A stretch of DNA of 64,000 nucleotides, from contig NZ_CP119802.1 in NCBI RefSeq assembly GCF_029338355.1, positions 744,001-808,000 on the forward strand, read 5' to 3'. Each line of letters opens with the position of its first letter. Position 1 is the stretch's first letter. The position numbers were made by a program, and so were the translations under genes. Below, piece by piece: positions 46,246 to 54,032 of this stretch. The DNA is from Halosegnis marinus (GTDB lineage Archaea > Halobacteriota > Halobacteria > Halobacteriales > Haloarculaceae). The notes under the pieces are model-generated. The model was not told the DNA's origin and did not search any database. It saw only the letters and a program-made list of their open reading frames with translations.

Positions 46246-46725
46246 ATGGAAGTCAAATCGCGCCACCACCTCCGGGGCGACGAGATAGACGAGGTCGTGA
46301 CGGCCATCGAGGAGCGGCTTGGCGTGACCGTCGAGGGCGACGCGTTCGAGGACGTGGACTTCGCGGACTCCGACCGCCGGGTCGTGCTGGTCGACGGCGA
46401 GCCGTACGTCGCCTTCTTCGACGGGGAGCCGTTCCTCACCGTCAACGGGGCCCAGACGTTCGCCCCCGAGCGCAACGTCGTGACCGTCGACGCGGGGGCC
46501 ATCTCGTTCGTCTCCGACGGGGCCGACGTGATGCGGCCGGGCATCGTCGAGGCGGACGACACCATCGCCGAGGGCGACCTCGTCGCCGTCGCCGAGGAGA
46601 CCCACGGGAAGGTGCTCGCCGTCGGGCGCGCGCTCGTGGACGGCGCGGAGATGACGGGCGACTCCGGGAAGGTGGTCGAGTCGCTCCACCACGTCGGCGA
46701 CGACCTGTTCGAACTGACCGTTTAA
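46246..46725 (+). CDS. PUA domain RNA-binding protein
   Basis: This 159-residue protein has a C-terminal PUA domain (RNVVTVDAGAISFVSDGADVMRPGIVEADDTIAEGDLVAVAEE) and a ~75-residue N-terminal pre-PUA domain (VKSRHHLRGDEIDEVV). The arrangement is like archaeal homologues of MCT-1/Tma20, which bind RNA and the ribosome. A TATA-like GATTTATC near 46213-46220 lies about 28 bases before the ATG. The T-rich GTATTTATTT after the gene may be its terminator. Confidence 0.88.
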   Translation: MEVKSRHHLRGDEIDEVVTAIEERLGVTVEGDAFEDVDFADSDRRVVLVDGEPYVAFFDGEPFLTVNGAQTFAPERNVVTVDAGAISFVSDGADVMRPGIVEADDTIAEGDLVAVAEETHGKVLAVGRALVDGAEMTGDSGKVVESLHHVGDDLFELTV

Positions 46726-46851
46726 CGGGCGCGAGAACGCTCGGGTGTATTTATTTCGGGCCGACCGTATCCCCCGTCGGGGCGCGGGAGGAGGGACCCG
46801 AGTCCGGGGCCGGTCGCCGAGGGGGAAGGGGAGTCGAACGCGGCGACCGGC

Positions 46852-47190
46852 TCAGGCGCCGCCCCGTTCGAGGAGGTAGAGGCCGACGCTGTCGGCGAAC
46901 GCCGCGGCGCCGAACGCGACGGCGAGGGTCGGACGACCGACGACCGCGAGCGCCGCGACCGCCAGCCCGAACACGCCGAGTTCGACGGCGAGGCGCGCGA
47001 GCGCCGGGAGCCGGAAGGGAGCGCGCGGCGCGACGAAGGTGGCCCAGACCCCGGCCGCGAACATCGGCGCGGCGAGACCGAGCGCCAGCCGCGAGGGGAA
47101 GTCGGTCCCGACGCGGACGCCCCAGTAGGCGAGGGCGGCGAGCGCCGCGACTTCGAGGACGAACCGGACCGCGACGGCGGCGGTACGCAC
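46852..47190 (-). CDS. YrdB-like (DUF2568) membrane protein
   Basis: This 112-residue protein has four hydrophobic helices with the family's TFVAPRAPFRLP loop between helices 2 and 3 and FVLEVAALAALAYWG in helix 1. It lies one base downstream of the DUF1028 stop on the same strand, so the two are likely cotranscribed. Function unknown. The 126 bases between it and the convergent PUA gene hold no gene. Confidence 0.82.
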   Translation of the reverse strand: MRTAAVAVRFVLEVAALAALAYWGVRVGTDFPSRLALGLAAPMFAAGVWATFVAPRAPFRLPALARLAVELGVFGLAVAALAVVGRPTLAVAFGAAAFADSVGLYLLERGGA

Positions 47191-47191
47191 G

Positions 47192-47899
47192 CTACTCGTC
47201 GCCGTCTATCTCGTCGTTCTCGTACTCCTCCTCGTACTTCGCCACGGCGGCGTCGAAGCTCTCGCCGGCGAGTTCGTACGTCTCGCGGAGGTCCGCGACC
47301 GGCTCCTTCGAGGCGTCGACGCGCAGGTCGTTGTAGTACGGCGTCATCTCGCGGTCCTCGGTGGTCGTCACCTTCAGCGCCGCCGACTGCACCTCTAGGT
47401 CCTCGCGCTTGTCGCCGCCCTCGGCCTGCCCGGCCGCGAGCGCGTCGACGAGCCGTTCCGCGAGGGGGAGGTCGTCGTCCGCGTCCTCGAAGGCGTCGGC
47501 GGTCGCCTCCACGACCGACTCCCCGGTGAGGAGGTTGCCGGCGACGGTGAACCCCTCGCGCTCGACGTGGCCGTACCAGCCCATACACTCGTCGCCGGAG
47601 AAGGCGAAGGTGCCCTCGGCGTCGACGCCGTGGAGCTGGCGGCTCTGTTTCCCGTCGTCGGCGTTGAGCAGCGCCGACAGCGCGTCCTCGACGGCGAGCC
47701 CGTCGGCGAGGTACTCGACGCCCTTCTCCCCGAGTTCGACGTTGACGAGCGACTGGGTGGCGACGGCGCCGTGTTCGTTGGCGAACGGACACAGCGTGCC
47801 GACGGCCGCGAGCCGCGTCGTCACGGCGACGCCGTAGCGGGTGTGTTCCTCGCCGTCCTCGCCCTCGTACGTCTCGCGGACGCAGATGCTGAACGTCAT
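47192..47899 (-). CDS. DUF1028 family protein (Ntn-hydrolase-like)
   Basis: This 235-residue protein of the DUF1028 family has the Ntn-hydrolase-like alpha/beta fold. It begins MTFSICVRE and contains YGVAVTTRLAAVGTLCPFANEHGAVATQSLVN, the family's most conserved segment, and AGNLLTGESVVEATADAFE. Many members are fused to, or found with, peptidoglycan or amino-acid proteins; function is uncertain. The ATG at 47899 is preferred to a longer antisense-derived frame. Confidence 0.88.
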   Translation of the reverse strand: MTFSICVRETYEGEDGEEHTRYGVAVTTRLAAVGTLCPFANEHGAVATQSLVNVELGEKGVEYLADGLAVEDALSALLNADDGKQSRQLHGVDAEGTFAFSGDECMGWYGHVEREGFTVAGNLLTGESVVEATADAFEDADDDLPLAERLVDALAAGQAEGGDKREDLEVQSAALKVTTTEDREMTPYYNDLRVDASKEPVADLRETYELAGESFDAAVAKYEEEYENDEIDGDE

Positions 47900-48001
47900 A
47901 CCGGGGCGCTCGGTCCGGTCGCGCAAAACGCTCCCGGTGGCGGCGAGCGCCGGCCCCGTCTGACGCAAGAGTTTTGCCGACAGCCGCCCGGATTCGCGCC
48001 T

Positions 48002-48355
48002 ATGGGACTGATGAGCAAACTGCTCGGGGGCGGCGGCCGGTCCACGGGCGACTACGTCGAACTGGACATCTCCGACTTCGACACCTCGGCGACGAGCGTG
48101 GACACGCAGCTCCACATCGCCACCATCGGCGACAAGAGCGACGTGATACCGATCAAGGACGCGCTGTACGACGGCGACATCGTCATCGCGGACATCACCC
48201 GCCACACCACGACCGACCGCACGATGGAACACATCTCCGACGAGCTGAAACAGGTGGCCGACGAGGTCGGCGGCGACATCATCCAGAAGGACGACGACCA
48301 GCTCGTCATCACGCCCGGGGGCGTGAAGATCGCCCGCGAGAAGCTCGGCGGCTGA
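48002..48355 (+). CDS. sepF: Cell-division protein SepF
   Basis: This 117-residue archaeal SepF acts as the membrane anchor of FtsZ. The N-terminus MGLMSKLLGGGG is a short amphipathic membrane-targeting helix, followed by a spacer and the SepF core (VDTQLHIATIGDKSDVIPI; DAVEHISDEL-like helix reading RTMEHISDELKQVADEVGG; DIIQKDDDQLVITPGGVKIAREKLGG). A TATA-like GTTTTGCC near 47971-47978 fits a leaderless start. It shares its upstream region with the divergent DUF1028 gene. ftsZ is not in the window. Confidence 0.94.
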   Translation: MGLMSKLLGGGGRSTGDYVELDISDFDTSATSVDTQLHIATIGDKSDVIPIKDALYDGDIVIADITRHTTTDRTMEHISDELKQVADEVGGDIIQKDDDQLVITPGGVKIAREKLGG

Positions 48356-48414
48356 GCCGGGCGGCGACCCCGGCTGACGGCCGACCGCGTCGGCGAGCGT
48401 CCCGCCCGAGTTTC

Positions 48415-48429
48415 TTTACTTAATATTTT
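48415..48429 (+). promoter_or_regulatory. AT-rich promoter (and possible sepF terminator)
   Basis: TTTACTTAATATTTT is the longest AT-rich run in the window. It lies 60 bases after the sepF stop and about 85 bases before the DoxX ATG. It probably serves as the TATA element of doxX with a leader of roughly 55-60 bases, and could also end the sepF transcript. Confidence 0.55.
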
Positions 48430-48509
48430 CCCCGAATCCGTGAGGCGCGGACCGCGATACCCCCTTGAAGGGGAGTCGGCCCGACGCTTCAGGTGTGGAG
48501 GACAGGACA

Positions 48510-49085
48510 ATGGCAGCCGAAACACGCGAACTCGACGCGGAACTGTTCGGGACCGAGACTCGGTTCGCCTACTCGGAGCGGTGGGTCGGCTACGCCCTCG
48601 TCGCGATGCGGCTGACGATGGGGTGGATACTGCTCCAGGGCGGACTGACGAAGCTCGTCACGTACCTCGACGCGAACCCCGGCAACGACTGGACGGCCGC
48701 CGGGTTCCTGCAGAACGCCATCCCGGCGGGCAACCCCTTCACCGACGCGTTCGCGGCGATGGCTGGCATCCCGCTCGTCGACATGCTCGTGGTGTGGGGG
48801 CTCACGCTCACGGGGCTCGGGATGATGCTCGGGGCGTTCGTGCGCTGGAACGCCTTCTGGGGAGCCGTGATGATGATGCTGTTCTGGGCGGCGAGCCTCC
48901 AGGGCGGCCTCATGGCCGGGCTCCCGATAGCGCACGGCTTCGTGGTCGACTCCCACCTCGTCTACGCGGCGCTGCTGTTCGGCCTCGGCGCGTTCGGCGC
49001 GGGGCGGTTCCTCGGGCTGGACGCCCTGCTCGAACGGTTCGACCTCGTGGAGGCGTACCCGCGGCTCCGCTACCTCCTCGGGTAG
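48510..49085 (+). CDS. DoxX-like membrane protein
   Basis: This 191-residue four-helix membrane protein of the DoxX/TQO-small-subunit type has VGYALVAMRLTMGWILLQGGLTKL (family-typical first helix with Lys), LTLTGLGMMLGAFVRWNAFWGA and HLVYAALLFGLGAFGAGRFLGLD. In Acidianus, DoxD/DoxA form a thiosulfate:quinone oxidoreductase, but most DoxX-like proteins are of unknown role. It has a rare clear Shine-Dalgarno (GGAGG at 48497-48501) nine bases before this ATG, which decides it over the upstream in-frame start at 48465. Confidence 0.88.
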   Translation: MAAETRELDAELFGTETRFAYSERWVGYALVAMRLTMGWILLQGGLTKLVTYLDANPGNDWTAAGFLQNAIPAGNPFTDAFAAMAGIPLVDMLVVWGLTLTGLGMMLGAFVRWNAFWGAVMMMLFWAASLQGGLMAGLPIAHGFVVDSHLVYAALLFGLGAFGAGRFLGLDALLERFDLVEAYPRLRYLLG

Positions 49086-49123
49086 CGGACGACCTTTTGC
49101 CGTTCGCGCGCGACGGGAGCGGT

Positions 49124-49300
49124 ATGTACCGAGCGATACTGCCGAACGGCCAGCTCGAAGCCGACGACTACGAGCGCGACGACAACGGCGTCAAGCTGTA
49201 CGGCGCGGACGGCGGACTGCTGGCCTTCGTCCCGTACGAGAACCTCGAAGCGCTGCTCACCGAACGCGCGTACGCCGGGGACGAGCCCGGCGTGATGTAG
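49124..49300 (+). CDS. Small conserved haloarchaeal protein
   Basis: This 58-residue protein is too short for usual ORF cut-offs. It begins MYRAILPNGQLEADDYERDD and continues GVKLYGADGGLLAFVPYENL, with a compact beta-hairpin and helix look and no Cys. Codon use is typical of real genes here (acidic, GC-ending). I recognise the type as a widespread small haloarchaeal protein without known function. It is convergent with DUF5611 gene. Confidence 0.7.
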   Translation: MYRAILPNGQLEADDYERDDNGVKLYGADGGLLAFVPYENLEALLTERAYAGDEPGVM

Positions 49301-49307
49301 CGGGGAG

Positions 49308-49700
49308 CTACTCGACGCCGTCCGGGGTCTCGTCGTCCTCGACGGCGCGCTTCATGGACTCGCGGCGCGACTTCGCGTCGCGGCCGGTCGCCTCCAAGAG
49401 GAACTCGTTCTTCGCCGCGTTGGCGTCGCCGGCGCGGTCCACATCGCCCGTCTCCATCAGCTGTGCGAGGTCGCGTTCGATGAAGTCGACGGCGAGCTTG
49501 TCCTTCTTGCCCGAGTACGAGACGGCGCCCGCGACGACCTTCTCGAAGACGGGGTTCTCCGGCTCGCCGACGACGTAGAGGTCCGACCCCTTGTACTCCT
49601 GTGTCCCGGTGATGGGGCCGAAGTAGTCCTCGATAGTGGCCTCCATGTCCGGGATACGCTCCTCGAGATACTCCCCGCGGCGCATCTTGTACTCCTCCAT
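49308..49700 (-). CDS. DUF5611-like haloarchaeal protein
   Basis: This 130-residue protein begins MEEYKMRRGEYLEERIPDME and contains EDYFGPITGTQEYKGSDLYV, VAGAVSYSGKKDKLAVDFIE and a charged C-terminal helix (AKSRRESMKRAVEDD). It matches the euryarchaeal family I recall as DUF5611; function unknown. The start is set by the fit of the N-terminal motif. Confidence 0.78.
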   Translation of the reverse strand: MEEYKMRRGEYLEERIPDMEATIEDYFGPITGTQEYKGSDLYVVGEPENPVFEKVVAGAVSYSGKKDKLAVDFIERDLAQLMETGDVDRAGDANAAKNEFLLEATGRDAKSRRESMKRAVEDDETPDGVE

Positions 49701-49739
49701 GGGCGGCGTTCGACGGGGGACGGTTTACCGATTTCGGAC

Positions 49740-50495
49740 CTACCGGGCGGCGAGATAGCCGCGGCGACACTCCGGACAGGAGTCGCCCTCGCGCAGCGAC
49801 GACTCCGCGGCGGGCGTCGAGAAGCCGCACTCGGGGCAGACGTAGTCGCCCGTCGGGACGCTGGTCGCGGCCGGCTCCGGACGCTCCGCGGGCTCCGACT
49901 CGTCGTCCTCCCGCTCGGCGTCCTCGACCACGGCCGCGCCCGTGTCCGCCTCGACGTTCGGCGCGCCGCCGGTCAGCGCCTCCGGCTCGAAGCCCCCCTC
50001 GTCGTCGGGCCACTGGCCCGGCCGGCGCTCGCTCGGCGTCTCCTCGCCGAGTATCTCCGCGTCCTCCTCGGCGGGGTCGGCGGGCGGCTCGAACGCCGAC
50101 TCCTCCTCGTCGGTGGGGTCGGCCGGCTCCGTGGCGGGGTCCGCAGCCGGCTCCGGCGTCGGTTCCGGCTCGGTGTCCCCGTCGCTATCGGGCGTACCGG
50201 CGTCGTCCTCGGTCCCGGCCTCGCCCCCGGATTCGCCGTTCTCGCCGCCGGCCTCGTCCGCCATCGACCCGAGCGCCGTGCTCGCGGCCGCCTCCTCCTC
50301 GTCGATGCCGACCTCCTCCGGCTCGACGACGGTCGTGACCTCCTTGTTCTCGGAGACGACCCGCTGTTCGCCGCAGCGGGCACACACCTCCACCTCGCGG
50401 ACGACGGTGACGACCTCGCTGCCCTGCTCCTCGCGCTCGCGCTCGACGTCGGAGTCCTCGAACGCGTGTCCGAGAAGCGAACACGTGAGTCCCAT
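49740..50495 (-). CDS. Acidic protein flanked by two zinc ribbons
   Basis: This 251-residue protein has a Cys pair in VCARCGEQRVV near residues 37-48 (with Cys 5 and His 10 of CSLLGHAF perhaps completing a site), a ~140-residue disordered stretch of Glu/Asp/Pro/Ala, and a C-terminal ribbon YVCPECGFSTPAAESSLREG...CPECRRGYL. This type (I recall it as DUF7093) is haloarchaeal and uncharacterised. The first residues MGLTCSLLGHAFEDSDVERE are distinctive. A binding role is likely; the target is unknown. Confidence 0.75.
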   Translation of the reverse strand: MGLTCSLLGHAFEDSDVEREREEQGSEVVTVVREVEVCARCGEQRVVSENKEVTTVVEPEEVGIDEEEAAASTALGSMADEAGGENGESGGEAGTEDDAGTPDSDGDTEPEPTPEPAADPATEPADPTDEEESAFEPPADPAEEDAEILGEETPSERRPGQWPDDEGGFEPEALTGGAPNVEADTGAAVVEDAEREDDESEPAERPEPAATSVPTGDYVCPECGFSTPAAESSLREGDSCPECRRGYLAAR

Positions 50496-50588
50496 TACCG
50501 CACGTTCCCGCCGTCGCGGGCATAAGCGTACCGACCCCCCGACCGCGGACGCGCCGCTGTCGGCGGGCAGAAACCGGAAAACGCCGGG

Positions 50589-50756
50589 TCAGTTCGGGAC
50601 CCAGCCGCAGACGCTACACTCGACCGCCGACGTGTCGTGGAGTCCCCCGCACTCCGGACAGCGCTTCTTGTTGTAGTCCTCCTCCCAGGACGGCGTCTCG
50701 GTTTCGTGGCCACGGTCCGTGAGGAACTCGTCGAAGATGTCGTTCGCGGTCGCCAT
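50589..50756 (-). CDS. HVO_0416-type small zinc-finger protein
   Basis: This 55-residue protein reads MATANDIFDEFLTDRGHETE, then SWEEDYNKKRCPECGGLHD and ECSVCGWVPN: two CPxCG-like knuckles (C-x2-C at 33/36 and 47/50) that bind one zinc. It matches the small haloarchaeal zinc-finger family named after Haloferax HVO_0416. Such micro-proteins affect growth and stress traits in Haloferax, but individual roles are mostly unknown. It is easily missed in annotation because of its size. Confidence 0.88.
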   Translation of the reverse strand: MATANDIFDEFLTDRGHETETPSWEEDYNKKRCPECGGLHDTSAVECSVCGWVPN

Positions 50757-50857
50757 ACACGAACCACTCCGGCACGGAGCGGGATAAAAGTATGTGAAGT
50801 AGTACCACGAGAGTCGGCCGCACGATTCAAGTGCGTACGCCGGCTACGTCTTCGACC

Positions 50858-52351
50858 CTATAGCCCGTAGAGGTCCCCGAACTTCGCCTCCGCGTACTCG
50901 ATGAAGGCGTCCGCCGAGAGCGGTTCGCCCGTCGCCACCTCCACGAGTTCGTCGGCCGTGTACCGCTGGCCGTGCCGGTGGACGTGCTCCGTCTGCCACT
51001 CCCAGAGTTTGTCGAACGCCTCGTCGCGGATGCAGCCCTCGATGTCGAGGTCCTCCTCCATCGCCGCGGTCAGTTGGGCCGCGAGGACGCTCCCGACCGT
51101 GTAGCTCGGGAAGCCGCCGAACCGGCCCGTCCAGTGGATGTCCTGGAGCGGGCCGTCGCCCGTCGCCTCGGGCGTGACGCCGAGGTACTCCTCCATCTTC
51201 TCGTTCCACCGGGCCGGGATTTCCTCGACGGTGAGGTCGCCGTCGAGGTACTCCCCCTCTATCTCGTGGCGGAGGATGATGTGCATGTGGTAGGTGAGTT
51301 CGTCCGCCTCCACCCGGATGACGTTCTCCGGGGCGATGCGGTTGGCCGCCTCGTACGCCTCCTCGGCGGTGAGGTCATCGACGCCCGAGAGGTGCTCCTT
51401 GAACGTCGGGAGGAACGTCTCCCAGAAGGCCCGCGTGCGGCCGACGTGGTTCTCCCAGAAGCGCGACTGCGACTCGTGGACCTCGCCGCGCGCGCTCCCG
51501 AGGGGCGTGCCGTACTCGTCGTCGCGCAGGCCCAGCTGGTAGCTGGCGTGGCCGAACTCGTGAATCGTGGCCGTCAGCCCGTCGAGCGGGCTCTTCTCCT
51601 TGTAGCGGGTGGTGATGCGCGCGTCGAACTGCGTCCCCGACGTGAACGGGTGCGCCGAGAGGTCCAGCCGCCCGCGGTCGTCGGGGTAGCCGAGGAAGTC
51701 CGCCGCCGCGTGGTTGAGCGCCGACTGTTCGTCCTCGGGGAACGACTGCCCGGCGAACGGGTCCGCGAGGTCGTCGCCGTTCTCGCGGATGTCGTCGACG
51801 AGCGGGACGAGCGCGTCCTTCAGGTCCGCGAATATCTCCTCCACGGTCGCCAGGGGGAGCGTCGGCATCCCGTCGTCGTACAGCGTCGGGTACGTCGGCG
51901 CGTCGGGCGCGATGTGGGTCGCCCGCTCGACCCGCAGCTCCCGCAGTTCGTCCAGCGTGTCGGCGAAGGCGTCCCAGTCGTCGTCCGCCTTCGCGCCCTG
52001 CCACGTCTGCTGGGCGTCCGAGGAGGCCTGCGCGTGCCGCTCCACGAGGTCGCCGGGGACGCTCGTCGCGCGGTCGTAGCGCCGGCGCGTCTCCCGGACG
52101 ACCGCGGCCTCCTCGTCGTCGAGGTCCGCGGCCTCGCAGGCGTCGAGCAGGTCGCCCACCTCGTCGTCGGTGAGCAGGTCGTGGCCGATGCCCGAGAGCG
52201 TCGAGAGCTGTTTGCCGCGGGCGGGCGCGCCGCCCTCCGGCATCGTCACCTGCTGGTCCCACCCGAGGACGCCGCTCGCGTCCTCCAGGTAGGTGAGCCG
52301 CTCGACGTGCTCCGTGAGCGCGGCGTACGGGTCCGTGTCTCGCGTTGCCAT
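50858..52351 (-). CDS. M32 metallocarboxypeptidase, copy A
   Basis: This 497-residue cytoplasmic carboxypeptidase Taq-like enzyme of family M32 removes C-terminal residues from peptides. Zinc motif is HEFGH at 264-268. Other M32 marks are GWDQQVTMPEGGAPARGKQLSTLSG, HPFTSGTQFDARITTRY, EVHESQSRFWENHVGR (the Glu ligand region), RVEADELTYHMHIILRHEIE and DIHWTGRFGGFPSYTVG. It is complete. The paralogue directly upstream on the same strand lies 136 bases away. Confidence 0.96.
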   Translation of the reverse strand: MATRDTDPYAALTEHVERLTYLEDASGVLGWDQQVTMPEGGAPARGKQLSTLSGIGHDLLTDDEVGDLLDACEAADLDDEEAAVVRETRRRYDRATSVPGDLVERHAQASSDAQQTWQGAKADDDWDAFADTLDELRELRVERATHIAPDAPTYPTLYDDGMPTLPLATVEEIFADLKDALVPLVDDIRENGDDLADPFAGQSFPEDEQSALNHAAADFLGYPDDRGRLDLSAHPFTSGTQFDARITTRYKEKSPLDGLTATIHEFGHASYQLGLRDDEYGTPLGSARGEVHESQSRFWENHVGRTRAFWETFLPTFKEHLSGVDDLTAEEAYEAANRIAPENVIRVEADELTYHMHIILRHEIEGEYLDGDLTVEEIPARWNEKMEEYLGVTPEATGDGPLQDIHWTGRFGGFPSYTVGSVLAAQLTAAMEEDLDIEGCIRDEAFDKLWEWQTEHVHRHGQRYTADELVEVATGEPLSADAFIEYAEAKFGDLYGL

Positions 52352-52487
52352 GCGCCACCGTGTGTGTGTCCCGGTATCAATCCACCGACACCGCGGTGGG
52401 TCGTGTCGCCGGGGCGCGGTCGGAAGAGGGAGGGAGTCGGTGCGGTCGCGGCGGGCTGGTCCCCGGGGAGCGGCGGAAAAGGTCCGA

Positions 52488-53993
52488 CTACAGCCCGTAC
52501 AGGTCGCTGAACTTCGCGTTCGCGTACTCGACGAACGCGTCGGCCGAGAAGTCCTCGCCGGTCGCCTCCCGGACGAGTTCGTTCGTCCGGTAGCGGCGGC
52601 CGTGTCGGTGGACGTTCTCCGTGAGCCACTCGTGGAGCGCGTCGAAGTCGCCGGCTGCGATGTCGTCGTGGAGGCCGTCGATGTCGTCCTCCGCGGCCTC
52701 GAACAGCTGTGCGGCCATCACGGAGCCGAGCGAGTAGGTCGGGAAGTAGCCGAACGAGCCGTGCGCCCAGTGGATGTCCTGGAGACAGCCCACCCCGTCG
52801 GTGTCGGGCGTGACGCCGAGGTACTCCTCCATCTTCTCGTTCCACACCTGCGGCACGTCCTCGACGGCGAGCTCGCCCGAAAGGAGGTCGCGCTCGATCT
52901 CGAACCGGAGGATGATGTGCATGTGGTAGGTGAGTTCGTCCGCCTCGACGCGGATGAGGTTGTCCGGGTAGAGCTGGTTCGCGGCCTCGTACGCCTCGCG
53001 GGCGGAGACGTCCGTGCCGAGTTCCTCGTTGACGATACCGACGTAGCCGTCGTAGAACTCCCGGGAGCGACCGACGTGGTTCTCCCAGAGGCGCGACTGC
53101 GACTCGTGGACGGAGAGGCCGCGGTTCTGCCCGAGGGGGTTGCCGTACTCCTCGCGCGGGAGGCCGAGCGTGTAGGTGGCGTGGCCGAACTCGTGGACCG
53201 TGGAGCCGATGGCCCCGACCGGGTCGGATTCGTCGAAGCGCGTGGTGACGCGGGCGTCGAACTGCGTCCCCGAGGAGAACGGGTGGGGCGCGGTGTCGAG
53301 CCGGCCGTGGTCGTCGGGGTAGCCGAGGTAGTCGAGCGTGGACTCCGCGAGCGCGAACTGGTCGTCCTCGGGGTAGGTGCCGTCGAACGGCGCGGCGAGG
53401 TCCGCGCCCGCGTCGTTCAGTTCGTCGATGAGCGGCACCAGCTCGTCGCGGAGCTGTTCGAGGATGGCTTCCGCCTGTTCGAGGTCGAGCCACGGCTCGT
53501 AGTCGGCGAAGAGCACCTCGTAGGGGTCGGCGTCGGGGTCGATGTGTTCCGCGTACTGCCGCTTGAGGTCGAGCAGCGTCTCGACCTTCGGCGCGAAGTG
53601 GCTCCAGTCGTCCTCTGCCTTCGCCTCCTTCCAGACCGGGAGGGCGTTCGAGGTCTCCTCGGAGATGCGCTCGACGAGCTCCTTGGGCACCTTCGCGGCG
53701 CGGTCGTACTCGCGGCGTATCTCGCGGACGACGGCCGTCTCGCGGTCGGGGAGGTCCGCGGCCTCGGCCTCCTCCAGCGCCGCGGCGAACGCGTCGCTCG
53801 TGAGCACGTCGTGGCGCGCGCCGGACAGCGCGGAGGTCTGTTTCGAGCGGGCGGGGGTGCCGCCCTCGGGCATCACGACCTCCTGGTCCCACGACAGCAC
53901 GCCGGCGGCGTCGCCGATGTAGGTCGCGCGCTCGTAGCGGGAGAGCAGGTCGTCGTACGCGTCGGGAAGCGTCTCGGACTCCTGTGTCGCCAT
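52488..53993 (-). CDS. M32 metallocarboxypeptidase, copy B
   Basis: This 501-residue M32 carboxypeptidase has HEFGH at 267-271 and the same set of family motifs (SWDQEVVMPEGGTPARSKQ; HPFSSGTQFDARVTTRF; SVHESQSRLWENHVGR; RVEADELTYHMHIILRFEIE; DIHWAHGSFGYFPTYSLG). It is clearly homologous to copy A but diverged along the whole length, for example in the substrate loop WAHGSFGYF versus WTGRFGGF, so this is an old tandem duplication with possible specialisation. Confidence 0.96.
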   Translation of the reverse strand: MATQESETLPDAYDDLLSRYERATYIGDAAGVLSWDQEVVMPEGGTPARSKQTSALSGARHDVLTSDAFAAALEEAEAADLPDRETAVVREIRREYDRAAKVPKELVERISEETSNALPVWKEAKAEDDWSHFAPKVETLLDLKRQYAEHIDPDADPYEVLFADYEPWLDLEQAEAILEQLRDELVPLIDELNDAGADLAAPFDGTYPEDDQFALAESTLDYLGYPDDHGRLDTAPHPFSSGTQFDARVTTRFDESDPVGAIGSTVHEFGHATYTLGLPREEYGNPLGQNRGLSVHESQSRLWENHVGRSREFYDGYVGIVNEELGTDVSAREAYEAANQLYPDNLIRVEADELTYHMHIILRFEIERDLLSGELAVEDVPQVWNEKMEEYLGVTPDTDGVGCLQDIHWAHGSFGYFPTYSLGSVMAAQLFEAAEDDIDGLHDDIAAGDFDALHEWLTENVHRHGRRYRTNELVREATGEDFSADAFVEYANAKFSDLYGL

Positions 53994-54032
53994 ACCGTGA
54001 CACGGGGCCGGGCGAAAGGAAAACGCGTCGGT

